In this document: piece after piece, positions 1 to 9,168 of the stretch | Layout: every line of letters begins with the position of its first letter | Position numbering within the stretch: position 1 is the first letter of the stretch | Source of the DNA: Solibacteraceae bacterium | Lineage (GTDB): Bacteria > Acidobacteriota > Terriglobia > Bryobacterales > Bryobacteraceae | Assembly (NCBI GenBank): GCA_026984795.1 | Contig: JALSRK010000024.1 | Location: forward strand, 1-64,000 | Length of the DNA: 64,000 nt | Direction: 5' to 3' | The notes under the pieces: generated by a model | What the model saw: the letters and a program-made list of their open reading frames with translations, nothing else | The model's database searches: none | Told to the model about the DNA's origin: nothing | Position numbers and translations under genes: made by a program

Positions 1-586
1 CAACCCGGTCAGAAAGCGATCCATCCCCCGCCCGTTCCGGCTCCGCCGCCATCAGGCGCGCCGCCAGATGCCGCCAACCACCCGCCGGCCGCCGCGCTCC
101 GCCGTGGTTTCCTCAGATACCGCTCGCCCATCCCGCAACCCGATCAGGAGGAGTGCACTCCACTTCCGCTTCCCCCCCGGCCATCCGATCAGCGGATCGC
201 CGCCACGGCCGGCTCACGGGCGCCTCGCGACCCAGCGGCTTCGCCGAATCCCACCGCACGGGCCCCGCCGTCTCCGAAGTTTGGGCCGCCTCGCCAACGG
301 ATCCAGCCCGGCTTCCGGCCAAAACAGCTTCGAGAAGGCTCGGCCTCGTTCTCCCCGCGCCTCGTCGGTTCTCCCTTATCCCAAGAAAGAGGGGAAACAG
401 CGATGCCAGGCCTGCCCGCTCGCTGCGCCGGTAGCCTCTCCTCACCGGGTTCTCCCCGGCGCGCTCCCGATCCCCGAACGCTCTCGGGCCCACCGCGCCC
501 CAGTCGAGTCTGATAGGATCTTGTGATTGCCTCGCACCGAGCGGCCGGCGCCGGCCGCAGCGGCCGCAACCGGAGTGTCGAGCCGG
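1..586. other. left-edge stretch without a supportable gene
   Basis: Open frames exist on both strands, but they are arginine- and proline-rich and look like no known protein, as expected of random GC-rich sequence. A minus-strand gene could begin near 52 or 26 and run off the left edge (the short reading from 26 starts MDRFLTGL), but only a few codons are visible. The last part presumably carries the promoter of the gene starting at 587. I see no clear -35/-10 pair, RNA gene or repeat. Confidence 0.4.
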
Positions 587-2845
587 ATGCCATCCCGAAG
601 ATCGTTCCTTGCCTGGGTCAAGCACGCCGCCGTGGCGGCCTCATGCGCCCGCTTTGCTCCCGCCCGGCCGAACGCCGCTTCGGTTCTGGATCCCGCCGGC
701 CGCATCCACATCCCCATCGGCATACCCGATACGCTCGACACCTTGAAGACCTTCGTCGAGGCCGAAGGCAACTTCTCGCCCGGTTTCGGCAGCTACGGCA
801 TCTACTTCTGGCTTTGGGATTCCGGCGCCCGCCGGCTGCTGGCGCCGACCAACCCGGAGGCTGCCGCCGGCCGCGGCCTTCACGCCGGGGGTCTGTTGAT
901 TCCGTGGTCCCGCTGGCGGCAGGACGGCCTCGCCGCCGAGACCTCCCTGTGCCAGGTGCGCCTCGCCTCGCCCGCGGGCGACATCCTCGTAGTCGCCGCC
1001 CGCTTCCGCGTCGTTGTCGAGGATGGGGATCCGCGGCGGGTGGCGGTTTACGCGGCCCTTCGCCCCTTGGGAGCCGCCGGCTGGGACGTCAAGCGCCTCG
1101 AAGCGGCCGGCGGCGCCCTTCTGGTGGACGGCCACCCCGCCCTGGTCGCCGTTGAAACACCCTCGGCCGCCGGCGTACTCCCGACTGACACGATCGCCGC
1201 CTTGGCTCTTCAGGGCGAGATGCCGCCGTTACGGAAAGCCGAGTCGCCCTCGGGGGACTGCTCCGGCGCCCTGCGTTTCGACGTGGAGCTCCCGCCCGGC
1301 CGGCCCCGCGAGTTCGGCTTCGTCTGTCCCGTCCTTCCCGGCCGGCGCGCCGCCCGCCACCGGTGGGTCGATCTCGGCCAGAACGCCCTCGTCGATACCG
1401 CCGAGCTGAACCCGGCCCGCGGCGGGATCCCCCAGCCCGATCCCGGGCTCGGCTATTTCCGCTCCCTTCGACCCTCCGCTCTGTTCCGCCGGGCCGAAAC
1501 GTATTGGAACCGCCTGCTCGGCGGTCTCGTCGTCGAGTTGCCCGATCCCCGCTGGGGCGAGAGCCTGAAGGCCATCCTGGCCCACGTCCTCATGTGCCTG
1601 AACGAAGGGGCGCCCGACGTCGCCGTCGTCAACTACAACGTCTTCAACCGCGACGGCGTCTACATCGCCAACATTCTCCAGAAGGCCGGCCTCGAGGGCT
1701 TTTCGCGCCGGATCCTTGACTACTTCCTTGCCCACCCTTTCAACGGCCGCGCCTACCCAGAGGCCGACAACCCCGGCCAGATTCTCTGGGCGCTCCACCA
1801 GCACTGGCGCATTACCCGCGACCGCGGCTGGCTCGAGCGCGTCTACCCGAAAGTCCGCTCCATCGCGGCCATGATTCGCTACTACCGCACCACGCCGGGA
1901 CCGCACTGGGTCAGCCCTGCCAGCCTGGAGTTCGGCCGCGCCCTGCCCCCGTCGGAACGGCGGCTCCTCAAACCCGGCCGTTGCGACGGCTACCACCCGG
2001 AATACACTGAAGCCTTCGACGTCGCTGGTTTACGCGGCGCCGCGGAACTGGCTCGGGAGCTGGGCAGCGATGAGGACGCCGCCGCTTGGAGCCGCCTCGC
2101 CGAGGCGCTTTTCACCGCCTACGACGAGAAGTTCGGCCGCCGGCTGCCGCAAGGATACGGCAGTTACGCCGTCCTCTGGCCTTGCCGCCTCTATCCCCTC
2201 GACCGGGGCCCCGGCTACGAGCAGTTCCGCACCGTCGGCGGCCAGCGGCCCGGCGGCTGGCGCTACTTCCCTCTCGCCACCGCCCACCAGGGGCTGCTCG
2301 CCGGCAACCGCGAGGCCGGCTGCCAGACCCTCGAGGCCCACCTCGAGCACGAGCAGATGCAAGGATGGTACGCCTTCGATGAAGGCGGCGGAAGCGGCTC
2401 CGGCGGCTGGCACAAGGTCCGCACCCGGTGGCCCCATAGCAAGGAGAAGCCGGGCGAGAACCTCTCTGTGGCCATGCCCCACGGCTGGGCCATTGCCGAG
2501 TTCTGGTTGCTGATGCGCGACTGTCTGGTTTTCGAGGACCGCCAGCGGCTCGTGGTCCTGGCCGGCGTCCCGGAGGATTGGCTGCGCCCCGCCCGCGCCT
2601 TCCGCTTCCACGGGCTGCGGACCCACTTCGGAACCTTCGGCCTCGCCTCGGCCCCGGAAGCCGGCGGCCTGAGGCTCGAGTTCACCGGCCGGGCGCGCCC
2701 GCCGGCCGGCTTCGCTCTTCGTCTGCCGCCCGCCATCGCTGCGGCCACGCTTCCCGATGGGCGGAAACTGCGGCGGCAGCCCAACGGTGACTTCCTCGTG
2801 CCCCCCGGCGCCACCCGGGTCTCGCTCCGCTACCGGGCGGATTGA
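587..2845 (+). CDS. exported six-hairpin glycosidase-like protein
   Basis: The 752-residue protein probably hydrolyses glycans outside the cytoplasm; the substrate cannot be told from the sequence. It begins with a twin-arginine signal (RRSFLAW at residues 4-10, then an alanine-rich stretch). Residues of about 40-300 read as a beta-rich domain. Residues of about 330-660 are helical with regularly spaced Trp, Tyr and Gly segments, such as ILWALHQHWRITRDRGW, typical of the (alpha/alpha)6 six-hairpin glycosidase superfamily. The C-terminal 100 residues resemble the small beta-domain seen after such barrels. I chose ATG 587 because the Tat signal follows directly; an upstream TTG at 527 would only add unstructured residues. 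I could not place the catalytic acids. A GH78-like or uncharacterised GH family is possible. Confidence 0.65.
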   Translation: MPSRRSFLAWVKHAAVAASCARFAPARPNAASVLDPAGRIHIPIGIPDTLDTLKTFVEAEGNFSPGFGSYGIYFWLWDSGARRLLAPTNPEAAAGRGLHAGGLLIPWSRWRQDGLAAETSLCQVRLASPAGDILVVAARFRVVVEDGDPRRVAVYAALRPLGAAGWDVKRLEAAGGALLVDGHPALVAVETPSAAGVLPTDTIAALALQGEMPPLRKAESPSGDCSGALRFDVELPPGRPREFGFVCPVLPGRRAARHRWVDLGQNALVDTAELNPARGGIPQPDPGLGYFRSLRPSALFRRAETYWNRLLGGLVVELPDPRWGESLKAILAHVLMCLNEGAPDVAVVNYNVFNRDGVYIANILQKAGLEGFSRRILDYFLAHPFNGRAYPEADNPGQILWALHQHWRITRDRGWLERVYPKVRSIAAMIRYYRTTPGPHWVSPASLEFGRALPPSERRLLKPGRCDGYHPEYTEAFDVAGLRGAAELARELGSDEDAAAWSRLAEALFTAYDEKFGRRLPQGYGSYAVLWPCRLYPLDRGPGYEQFRTVGGQRPGGWRYFPLATAHQGLLAGNREAGCQTLEAHLEHEQMQGWYAFDEGGGSGSGGWHKVRTRWPHSKEKPGENLSVAMPHGWAIAEFWLLMRDCLVFEDRQRLVVLAGVPEDWLRPARAFRFHGLRTHFGTFGLASAPEAGGLRLEFTGRARPPAGFALRLPPAIAAATLPDGRKLRRQPNGDFLVPPGATRVSLRYRAD

Positions 2846-3312
2846 AGCCCGGCGGGTTCCGCTCGGCCTGCCATCCCGCCCGGGATCGCCGAGCCTGGAC
2901 GAGTCCGGCGCGCCCGTCTCCCCGGTTCTCGAGTCACCACCGTTTCCTCCCGCTGAACGTCAACCTTTGGAAGCGCTTCCGGCCTCGCCCGGGAGCCTTG
3001 TATCCGTCCGTGTGCTAGAACGTGCCCGGGCGGGGCGTCTGCTCCGCCGGCGATCCTTGACAACCGAAGACGGGAGACGCTCCTCGTGTGTCTGCAGGCC
3101 CGCCATGGCAGTTTCACCGGCCGGACCCCGGCGGATTTTCGCTGTTTCTTCCCGCCATGGAACCGCCGTCGTGTGATGCTCCGCCGCGGCCCGAGCCGTC
3201 ACCGTTGCCGCTAACCCACGAGAAACACGTGGGTTGCCCGTTTCAGCCCTTTTCCACGATCTCCGACCACCCGTCACGCCACGCATGCGGAGGCGCCTCG
3301 GCCCGGCTCTCC
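2846..3312. other. convergent intergenic region
   Basis: This 467-base gap lies between the ends of two convergent genes. It contains the inverted repeat at 3213-3235, listed separately, and no frame I can support as protein. Small plus-strand frames here are rich in Pro, Arg and Ser and lack a ribosome-binding site. Confidence 0.5.
3213..3235. terminator. perfect hairpin between convergent genes
   Basis: AACCCACG and CGTGGGTT form a perfect 8-bp stem around a 7-base loop (AGAAACA). The position between two converging genes suits a bidirectional terminator. No U-tract follows on either strand, so intrinsic termination would be weak; a protein-binding palindrome is the alternative. Confidence 0.4.
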
Positions 3313-4431
3313 TCAGGGCTTCAGCCATTTCCTCAAGAAGGCCACCCCTGTCTCGAGCCGCACCTCGTGGCCCCCCTCGTGCAAGTCCATCTGGATGCGA
3401 TCGCCCAGGCCCAGTCTTACGTAATGCTCCCGGGCTGCCCGGAACTCCTCCACAACCTGGGGCCACCAGGCGATCCGGTCCTTCTTGCCGGTCTGGATCA
3501 GCAGCGGCCGCGGGCAGATCAGGCTGACGGCGTCGCTGTCGGTGAACTCCGTCAACCACCCCCGGAAGAAGGCATGTTCCTCCTTGGTTTCGAGAAAACA
3601 GGAGTAGCGCTCGTCCGGGATTACCATCTTGTTCCGGCGGTGGTTGAACCAGGCCGAGACGACGCCGCAGCCGATCCGCGGCTCGAGCGGCATCCAGAAC
3701 ATCGTGGCCATGCCCCCGAGGCTGATACCCCACATCCCCACGCGCTCCCGGTCGATTCGCGGGTCCGCCAGCACGACGTCGAGCAACGCCTGGAGCCGCA
3801 CCAGCTCGATCCCGGGCAAAGTGGTATCGCCGAGCCGCGCCAGACGTTCGATGCGGTTGCGGGGCTGGACGCCGGCCAGATTGAACGGAGCCAACACCGC
3901 GAAGCCCGCTTCCAGCAAGGCGTGCCCGTAATCGTGGTACAGGTTCGGCTCATCCCCGACGCCGAAGACCCGTTCCGGTGTCGAGCCGATCCCGTGCTGG
4001 GCGATCACCAGCGGCGCCGGCCCTTTGGCGTTTTTGGGAACCGCCAGCAGCGCTTCCGCCGTCAGGGGGCCCAGCGGCACCCGGATCCATTCGGCCTCCG
4101 GAACCAGGTCGCTGCGGGCGCGCTCCACCGGCCCGGTCGGATACAGCGCCGGCGGCGAAAACATCTTCCGGTACCGCGCGCGGTTCGGGGCGACGCTGCG
4201 CAAGAACGCCTCGGGGCTCGCATACGAGCGGCGCCACGCCTGTGCGGCGCGCTGCGGGTAATCCGTCACCAGCAGCTTGCGGAAGTATTGCTCGAGCTGC
4301 TCGCGGTAAGCCTCGTTGCGCTTCTTCAGCCGGGCGGCGGTCGCCTGGTCCGCGCCGGAAAGTTGCGGTCCGCCGGCCAGAGCCAGAGCAGCGGTCGTGA
4401 GGATCGTGCATCGGTGGATCAGCTTGCTCAT
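3313..4431 (-). CDS. exported alpha/beta hydrolase (acetyl-xylan-esterase/dienelactone-hydrolase-like)
   Basis: The 372-residue protein is a serine hydrolase, probably a periplasmic carbohydrate esterase. It has a Sec-type signal at residues 1-26 and an oxyanion-hole HG at about 146-147. The nucleophile elbow is GISLGG with Ser237. Likely partners are Asp318 (GKKDR) and His355 (HEGGH), in the right order and spacing for a catalytic triad. It follows the Gfo/Idh/MocA gene by 39 bases on the same strand, so the two are probably co-transcribed and may process the same glycan. Assignment to the superfamily is firm; the substrate is inferred only from the neighbouring carbohydrate genes. Confidence 0.75.
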   Translation of the reverse strand: MSKLIHRCTILTTAALALAGGPQLSGADQATAARLKKRNEAYREQLEQYFRKLLVTDYPQRAAQAWRRSYASPEAFLRSVAPNRARYRKMFSPPALYPTGPVERARSDLVPEAEWIRVPLGPLTAEALLAVPKNAKGPAPLVIAQHGIGSTPERVFGVGDEPNLYHDYGHALLEAGFAVLAPFNLAGVQPRNRIERLARLGDTTLPGIELVRLQALLDVVLADPRIDRERVGMWGISLGGMATMFWMPLEPRIGCGVVSAWFNHRRNKMVIPDERYSCFLETKEEHAFFRGWLTEFTDSDAVSLICPRPLLIQTGKKDRIAWWPQVVEEFRAAREHYVRLGLGDRIQMDLHEGGHEVRLETGVAFLRKWLKP

Positions 4432-4470
4432 GAGCGCCTCCTTTACTTCCGGGGACCCGCGCCGCGGGGC

Positions 4471-5679
4471 TCAGGCCGGCGCCGTCCCGTAGTCTTTGAT
4501 CTCGAGGGGTTCGCCGCCGCGCAACGCCGACCGGTGGGCGGCGATGCCCGGCAGCGTATAGGCGATGGCCTCCCAGATGTTCACCGCCGGTTGCCGGTCC
4601 TCGACGATCGCCCGGACGAACTCGTGGGTGAGAAAGGTGTGCGAGTTGCCGTGTCCGGTCTTCACTCGGAGCGGCTCCGGCAGCGTCTCGAAATGCGTGG
4701 GCTCGTTGTACGGCTCGATCGCTACTTTCCCCTCCGGATAGCCGTTCCCATCGAGAACCGTCTCGCCGCTCTTCTCGATGCGGACCACAGTGTCCGGCGA
4801 GCCCTCCGGCCGGGCCATGATGTAGCTGAGGCGGTCGCCGTAGAACGCGCTCCGCTCGGCGCCGCCGGCGGCGATGTGCCAGCAAATCGAAATCCGGCAG
4901 GAATGTCCGCCGGAGGTCTGGAAGAACGCCGTCTCGCTCCAGAACGGGTTCTGGTACCGGTTGGTGCGCAGCACCGGATGCCGGTCGCCCCAGCCGACGG
5001 CCTGCACGCTGGTGAGCCGCTCACCGGTTACCGGGACGATCATGCCCGTGCAGTGCGTCGGGTAGAGCATCGGCGGAAACCCGTGCCGCCAGGTGGGCAG
5101 GCCGCGGTCGTCGAACATCAGCCGCAGCAGACCCTCGTGATGGTACTCGGCCTCGGAATAGAAGATGGTCCCGAAGCGGCCTTCCTTGGACCACTGCCGG
5201 CAAGTGATGATCTGCGGGCGGTAGTAGCTCGTCTCGGCCATCATGTACTTCAGCCCGGTGCGCCGGACGGCTTCCAGAACGCTTTCCAGTTGCTCTTCGG
5301 TGAGTCCGGCCGGCACCGCGCTGATCACGTGCTTGCCGGCTCGGAGCGACTCGACCGCCATCCAGGCGTGCAGGGGCGCCGGGGTGAACACCGCCACGGC
5401 GTTCAAGCCCGGGTGTTTGAGGAATGCGCGGAAGTCACGGTAGGTGTTCGGGCAGCGGTAGGTCTTCGCCAAACGCTCGAGCGGCGCGGGCTGGACGTCG
5501 CAGACGGCGGCCACCTCGCAGTCCGGGTGGAGGTGCCACTGGAACTGGGCGCCGAAACGTCCGCCCACGACGCCGATGCGGACGGGTTTCTGCGCTCCGG
5601 CGGCTCTCCGGCCCGCGGCCAACAGCGTCGCTGCCCCGGCGCCGTGGAGCATCTCGCGGCGGGATACGGTGCGCGGCAT
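4471..5679 (-). CDS. Tat-exported Gfo/Idh/MocA-family oxidoreductase
   Basis: The 402-residue protein should bind NAD(P) in an N-terminal Rossmann fold and act on a sugar or glycoside. A twin-arginine signal (SRREMLHGAG, residues 6-15) precedes the dinucleotide motif GVVGGRFG at 36-43. The acidic residue expected after beta-strand 2 is in VCDVQ (Asp61). Oddly, the family's usual EKP motif after 'GKHV' reads AVPAG (121-125), so the conserved lysine thought to help catalysis is missing. Tat export is common among acidobacterial members and implies the cofactor is bound before export. It is the first gene of a probable pair with the downstream hydrolase. Confidence 0.8.
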   Translation of the reverse strand: MPRTVSRREMLHGAGAATLLAAGRRAAGAQKPVRIGVVGGRFGAQFQWHLHPDCEVAAVCDVQPAPLERLAKTYRCPNTYRDFRAFLKHPGLNAVAVFTPAPLHAWMAVESLRAGKHVISAVPAGLTEEQLESVLEAVRRTGLKYMMAETSYYRPQIITCRQWSKEGRFGTIFYSEAEYHHEGLLRLMFDDRGLPTWRHGFPPMLYPTHCTGMIVPVTGERLTSVQAVGWGDRHPVLRTNRYQNPFWSETAFFQTSGGHSCRISICWHIAAGGAERSAFYGDRLSYIMARPEGSPDTVVRIEKSGETVLDGNGYPEGKVAIEPYNEPTHFETLPEPLRVKTGHGNSHTFLTHEFVRAIVEDRQPAVNIWEAIAYTLPGIAAHRSALRGGEPLEIKDYGTAPA

Positions 5680-5858
5680 GGTTCTATCCTATCCCCGCTA
5701 GGCTCCGCCGGCATGCACGAGTCCGGCATTCTGGACGATGACTTCTATCCCATCCCTGCCCGGCGCCGCCCGCGGGCGCGGAAGCCGGAGCGAAATTGGT
5801 AGACTGAAATCTTTTGGATAGTTAGCCGGTATCCGTTCGAACGAGGCAGGGCAACTCT

Positions 5859-7289
5859 ATGGAAACTTTCGGTGGCGAGCGTGGCTGGATCAAGCCGTTC
5901 ATCCACTTGGTGGACAACGCGATCAGCAAGATCGGGCTGGTCCTGGTCACCACCGCCGTCGTCGCTTTCTTCTTCATCCTCCCCGTCGAGATCCGCCAGG
6001 GCGCCCAGCACCCCTACCTCGGCATCCTCTTCTTCGTCATCATTCCCTCCATCTTCTTCCTGGGGATCGTGATCGTGCCGCTGGGGATGGTGCGGAAGCT
6101 GCGCCGCGAGCAGCGGGCCGGCAAGATCCCCGAGCAGTTGCCGCCGCTGGAATGGGACAACCCGGAAGTCCGCCGCCTGTTCAAGCTCATCGGGATCGCC
6201 ACCTTCGTCAACATTATTGTTGGAGGCTATTACACCAACGCGACCGTGACCTATATGGACTCGGCCGGTTTCTGCGGCACCGCCTGCCATACGATGCACC
6301 CGGAGTACACCGCCTACCTGGACTCTCCCCATGTCCGGGTTCCTTGCGTTGAGTGCCACGTCGGCCACGGCACCCGCGCCTATCTGGAAAGCAAGATGCG
6401 CGGCGCCGGCCAGTTGCTGGCCATGGCCCTGGACAACTATGAAAGGCCCATTCCGACGCCGGTCCGCACGCTGCGCCCGGCGCGGGACACGTGCGAGGAG
6501 TGCCACTGGCCGCAAAAGTTCGGCGGCTACCGCCTCGACGTGTTGGATAAGTTCGCCGAAGACGAGCAGAACACTCCATCGAAGACCGTCCTGATCATGC
6601 GCATTGGCGGCGGGTCGATGACGAAGGGAATCCATGGCTTCCACATGAAGCCCGGCGTCCACATCGAATATGCTGCCACGCCCGACCGGCAGGAGATCCC
6701 TTGGGTCCGATACCAGTCGCCCGACGGCACGGTCACCGAGTACGCGGTGGAGGACTGGACCCCAGAAAAGGCCTCGCAATACGAAGTCCGGGTGATGGAC
6801 TGCCTCGACTGCCACACTCGTCCTTCCCACCGCTTCTATCTGGCGGACCGCGCCATGGATCGGGCCCTGTCGCTGAACTTGATCGATCGCAGCCTCCCCT
6901 GGGTGAAGAAGAAAGGGCTCGAGATCCTGGAAGCCGAGTACCAGAGCACGGAAGAGGCCGAGCAAAAGATCCCGGCGGCGCTGATCTCTTATTACAAGAA
7001 GGAGTACCCGAAGATTTACGAAGCCAGGCGCGAAGCGGTGGAGCGCTCTGCCCAGCAGCTTCTGGCCCTCTTCAAACGCAACGTCTTCCCCGAGATGCGG
7101 ATCACCTGGGGCACCTACCCGGACCACATCGGACACACCGACTTCCCCGGCTGCTTCCGCTGCCACGACGAGATGCACACGAGCAAGGACGGCAAGGTGA
7201 TTCCGCAGGACTGTTCGGCCTGCCACGAGCTGCTGGCAATTGAGGAATCGGACCCCGAGATCCTGACGAGTCTCGGCATACAGCCTTAG
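5859..7289 (+). CDS. membrane-anchored multihaem NapC/NirT-type cytochrome c
   Basis: The 476-residue protein probably carries electrons from the quinol pool to a periplasmic acceptor. Hydrophobic segments at about 24-41, 53-78 and 107-125 anchor it. Haem sites are C139-x3-C143-H144 (a CX3CH motif followed by TMHPEY), then CXXCH at 163-167, 212-216, 315-319, 432-436 and 452-456, giving six potential haems. The first site with its Met/His-rich follow-up resembles the quinol-side site of NapC/NrfH proteins but has an extra residue. A weak promoter-like TTGGTA lies at 5796. Uridine kinase and NUDIX genes follow closely but share no obvious function. The partner reductase is not in the window. 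Confidence 0.85.
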   Translation: METFGGERGWIKPFIHLVDNAISKIGLVLVTTAVVAFFFILPVEIRQGAQHPYLGILFFVIIPSIFFLGIVIVPLGMVRKLRREQRAGKIPEQLPPLEWDNPEVRRLFKLIGIATFVNIIVGGYYTNATVTYMDSAGFCGTACHTMHPEYTAYLDSPHVRVPCVECHVGHGTRAYLESKMRGAGQLLAMALDNYERPIPTPVRTLRPARDTCEECHWPQKFGGYRLDVLDKFAEDEQNTPSKTVLIMRIGGGSMTKGIHGFHMKPGVHIEYAATPDRQEIPWVRYQSPDGTVTEYAVEDWTPEKASQYEVRVMDCLDCHTRPSHRFYLADRAMDRALSLNLIDRSLPWVKKKGLEILEAEYQSTEEAEQKIPAALISYYKKEYPKIYEARREAVERSAQQLLALFKRNVFPEMRITWGTYPDHIGHTDFPGCFRCHDEMHTSKDGKVIPQDCSACHELLAIEESDPEILTSLGIQP

Positions 7290-7303
7290 GAGATTTCCCT
7301 CGA

Positions 7304-7903
7304 GTGGCGGAACTCGTCGCCATCGCCGGCTGCTCCTGCGCCGGCAAATCGACCATCGCCCGAGAACTGGCCCGCCGCATCGGGGCCTCGGTGGTTCCAC
7401 TGGACGGCTATTACCGCGACCTCTCCCACCTGCCGCCCGCCGCCCGAGAGCAGGTGAACTTCGACACCCCCGAAGCCATCGAGGATGCCCTGCTCGTCGC
7501 CGACTTGCAGCGGTTGCTCGCCGGCGAGACGATCGCCCGCCCTGTTTACGACTTCACCACCCATACCCGGAGGCGCGGCCGCATCCCCGTGGCGCCGGCG
7601 CCGTACATCTTATTGGAAGGGCTCTTCGCCTGGCACTGGGAGCGGATCCGGCGGCTCTGTTCGCTGTGCGTCTATGTCGACGTCACTCACGAGACGGCTT
7701 TGCGGCGGCGGCTGGAGCGTGACGTGCGGGAGCGTGGCCGATCCGAGACCTCCGTGCGGCGGCAGTTCGAAACCACCGTGCAGCCGATGGCCGAGCGCTA
7801 CGTTCTGCCGTTGAGGCGCTGGGCCGATATCATCGTGGATGGAACCGCACCAGTGGAGGAGAATGTCGGCCGCATCCTTCAACGGTTCCGCCGCACAGGA
7901 TGA
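7304..7903 (+). CDS. udk: uridine kinase-like P-loop kinase
   Basis: The 199-residue cytosolic kinase would phosphorylate uridine or cytidine (pyrimidine salvage). The Walker A motif GCSCAGKST sits at residues 9-17, just after the first strand. The segment with DGYYRDLSHLP and NFDTPEAIE is typical of the uridine kinase/phosphoribulokinase family, as is the lid region with RRLERDVRERGR. It begins with GTG 14 bases after the cytochrome stop, and the NUDIX gene follows within 6 bases, so the three are likely co-transcribed. The length is close to classical Udk. A different small-molecule kinase of the same family cannot be excluded. Confidence 0.8.
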   Translation: MAELVAIAGCSCAGKSTIARELARRIGASVVPLDGYYRDLSHLPPAAREQVNFDTPEAIEDALLVADLQRLLAGETIARPVYDFTTHTRRRGRIPVAPAPYILLEGLFAWHWERIRRLCSLCVYVDVTHETALRRRLERDVRERGRSETSVRRQFETTVQPMAERYVLPLRRWADIIVDGTAPVEENVGRILQRFRRTG

Positions 7904-7909
7904 GAACGG

Positions 7910-8371
7910 ATGCCGGAGAAAAGCGCGGGACTGCTGATGTATCGCCGGCGGGGCGGCCGGATTGAAGTCTTTCTGGTCCACCCGGGAGGTCCGCTGTGGG
8001 CCAAGAAGGACGAAGGCGCCTGGTCGGTGCCCAAAGGGCTTTACGAAGAAGGCGAGTACCCGGTCGAGGCGGCCCGCCGGGAGTTCACCGAAGAAACGGG
8101 ATTCCCGGTGGCCGGCGAGTTGCTGCCGCTGGGCACGGTCCGGATGAAGAGCGGCAAGACGGTCGCCGCCTGGGCCTTCGAAGGCGACGCCGATCCGGCC
8201 GCCCTCAGAAGCAACACCTTCAAGATGGAGTGGCCGCCACGCTCAGGCAAGCTGAAGGAGTTTCCCGAGGTCGATCGCGGCGCGTGGTTCCCCCTGGACG
8301 TGGCGCGGGAGAAGATCGTCCAGGCGCAGCGCCCGCTGCTCGACCGGTTGGAGGAGGCGCTCGGCGGGTGA
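7910..8371 (+). CDS. NUDIX hydrolase
   Basis: The 153-residue protein has a complete NUDIX box at residues 43-65: the glycine, the first glutamate, the REFTEETGF core and the following hydrophobic residue all fit the consensus. It should cleave a nucleoside diphosphate linked to another moiety using divalent metal. The N-terminal part (SAGLLMYRR, VFLVHPGGP) resembles the group of small bacterial NUDIX proteins annotated as diadenosine polyphosphate or NTP hydrolases; the true substrate is unknown. Its stop overlaps the start of sfsA (GTGA). Confidence 0.85.
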   Translation: MPEKSAGLLMYRRRGGRIEVFLVHPGGPLWAKKDEGAWSVPKGLYEEGEYPVEAARREFTEETGFPVAGELLPLGTVRMKSGKTVAAWAFEGDADPAALRSNTFKMEWPPRSGKLKEFPEVDRGAWFPLDVAREKIVQAQRPLLDRLEEALGG

Positions 8372-9096
8372 GGGCCGGTGAAATCCGCCTGCCCCGGATC
8401 GCCTGGACGCGTGTGGCCCGGGAGCCGTTGCCGGCCCGCTTCCTGGAACGCCCGAACCGGTTCACCGCCGTGGTCGAGCTGGCCGGCGGCGGCCGCGTTC
8501 GCGCCCACTTGCCGAACCCCGGACGGCTCACGGGAACCCTGACGCCCGGTTGCGAACTGCTGCTCGACGGACCGTATCCACCGCCGCGGGCGCTGCCCTA
8601 CACGGTAGTGGCGGCCCGGGAAGGCCGCACGCTCGTCTGCACCATCACCACCTACGCCAACCGGCTCTTCCCGGTGCTTCTCGACCTCGGCCTGTTCCCC
8701 GAGCTGCCGCCTGGCAAGCCGGCGTCCGAGGTCCTCCACGGCCGCAGCCGGTTCGATTTCCGGCTGGCGGAGGTGCTGATCGAGGTCAAGTCGGTCACGC
8801 TGCGCCGGAGCGGCGGCTGGGGGCTGTTCCCGGACGCGGTCACCGCCCGGGGCGCCCGGCACGTCCGGGAGCTGGCGGAGCTGGCCCGGCGAGGACGACC
8901 GGCGGCGATCCTGTTCCTAGCCCAGCGCGGCGACGTCCGCCGCATCGCCCCGGCCAAGGACGTCGACCCGGCCTTCGCTGCAGCGCTCGCGAAAGCCGCC
9001 CAGGCCGGGGTGATCTTGCTCGGCTGCGCCGTACGGATGCGCCGGCTGGGAGCCGCGGCAGCCCGCCGGGTTCCGGTTTCCCTGGACTACGAGTGA
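8368..9096 (+). CDS. sfsA: SfsA family protein (DNA/RNA nuclease-like)
   Basis: The 242-residue product matches SfsA across its length: N-terminal FLERPNRFTAVVEL, then LPNPGRLTGTL, a central ANRLFPVLLDLGL, the VEVKSVTL-like IEVKSVTLR, FPDAVTARGARHVREL and the C-terminal SLDYE. SfsA was named for sugar-fermentation stimulation in E. coli; the fold contains a nuclease-like core and the cellular role is not settled. GTG 8368 overlaps the NUDIX stop codon by four bases (GTGA), which indicates translational coupling and gives the expected family length. An upstream extension of the same frame is a shadow of the NUDIX gene. Confidence 0.9.
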   Translation: MRAGEIRLPRIAWTRVAREPLPARFLERPNRFTAVVELAGGGRVRAHLPNPGRLTGTLTPGCELLLDGPYPPPRALPYTVVAAREGRTLVCTITTYANRLFPVLLDLGLFPELPPGKPASEVLHGRSRFDFRLAEVLIEVKSVTLRRSGGWGLFPDAVTARGARHVRELAELARRGRPAAILFLAQRGDVRRIAPAKDVDPAFAAALAKAAQAGVILLGCAVRMRRLGAAAARRVPVSLDYE

Positions 9097-9168
9097 GCCG
9101 AGCGGACGCCGCGGCGCTTCCCCGGCCGTTGCGGGGCGCCCGCCGCCGGTGTCATTCTGGCTATTCCC

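Noticed and set aside
1-52. start of a minus-strand gene leaving the left edge
   Set aside because: Only about 8-17 codons are visible and no ribosome-binding site is at good distance.
3088-5802. 904-codon plus-strand frame across the hydrolase and Gfo/Idh/MocA genes
   Set aside because: It runs opposite two recognised genes with signal peptides and active-site motifs, and its own translation has no domain character.
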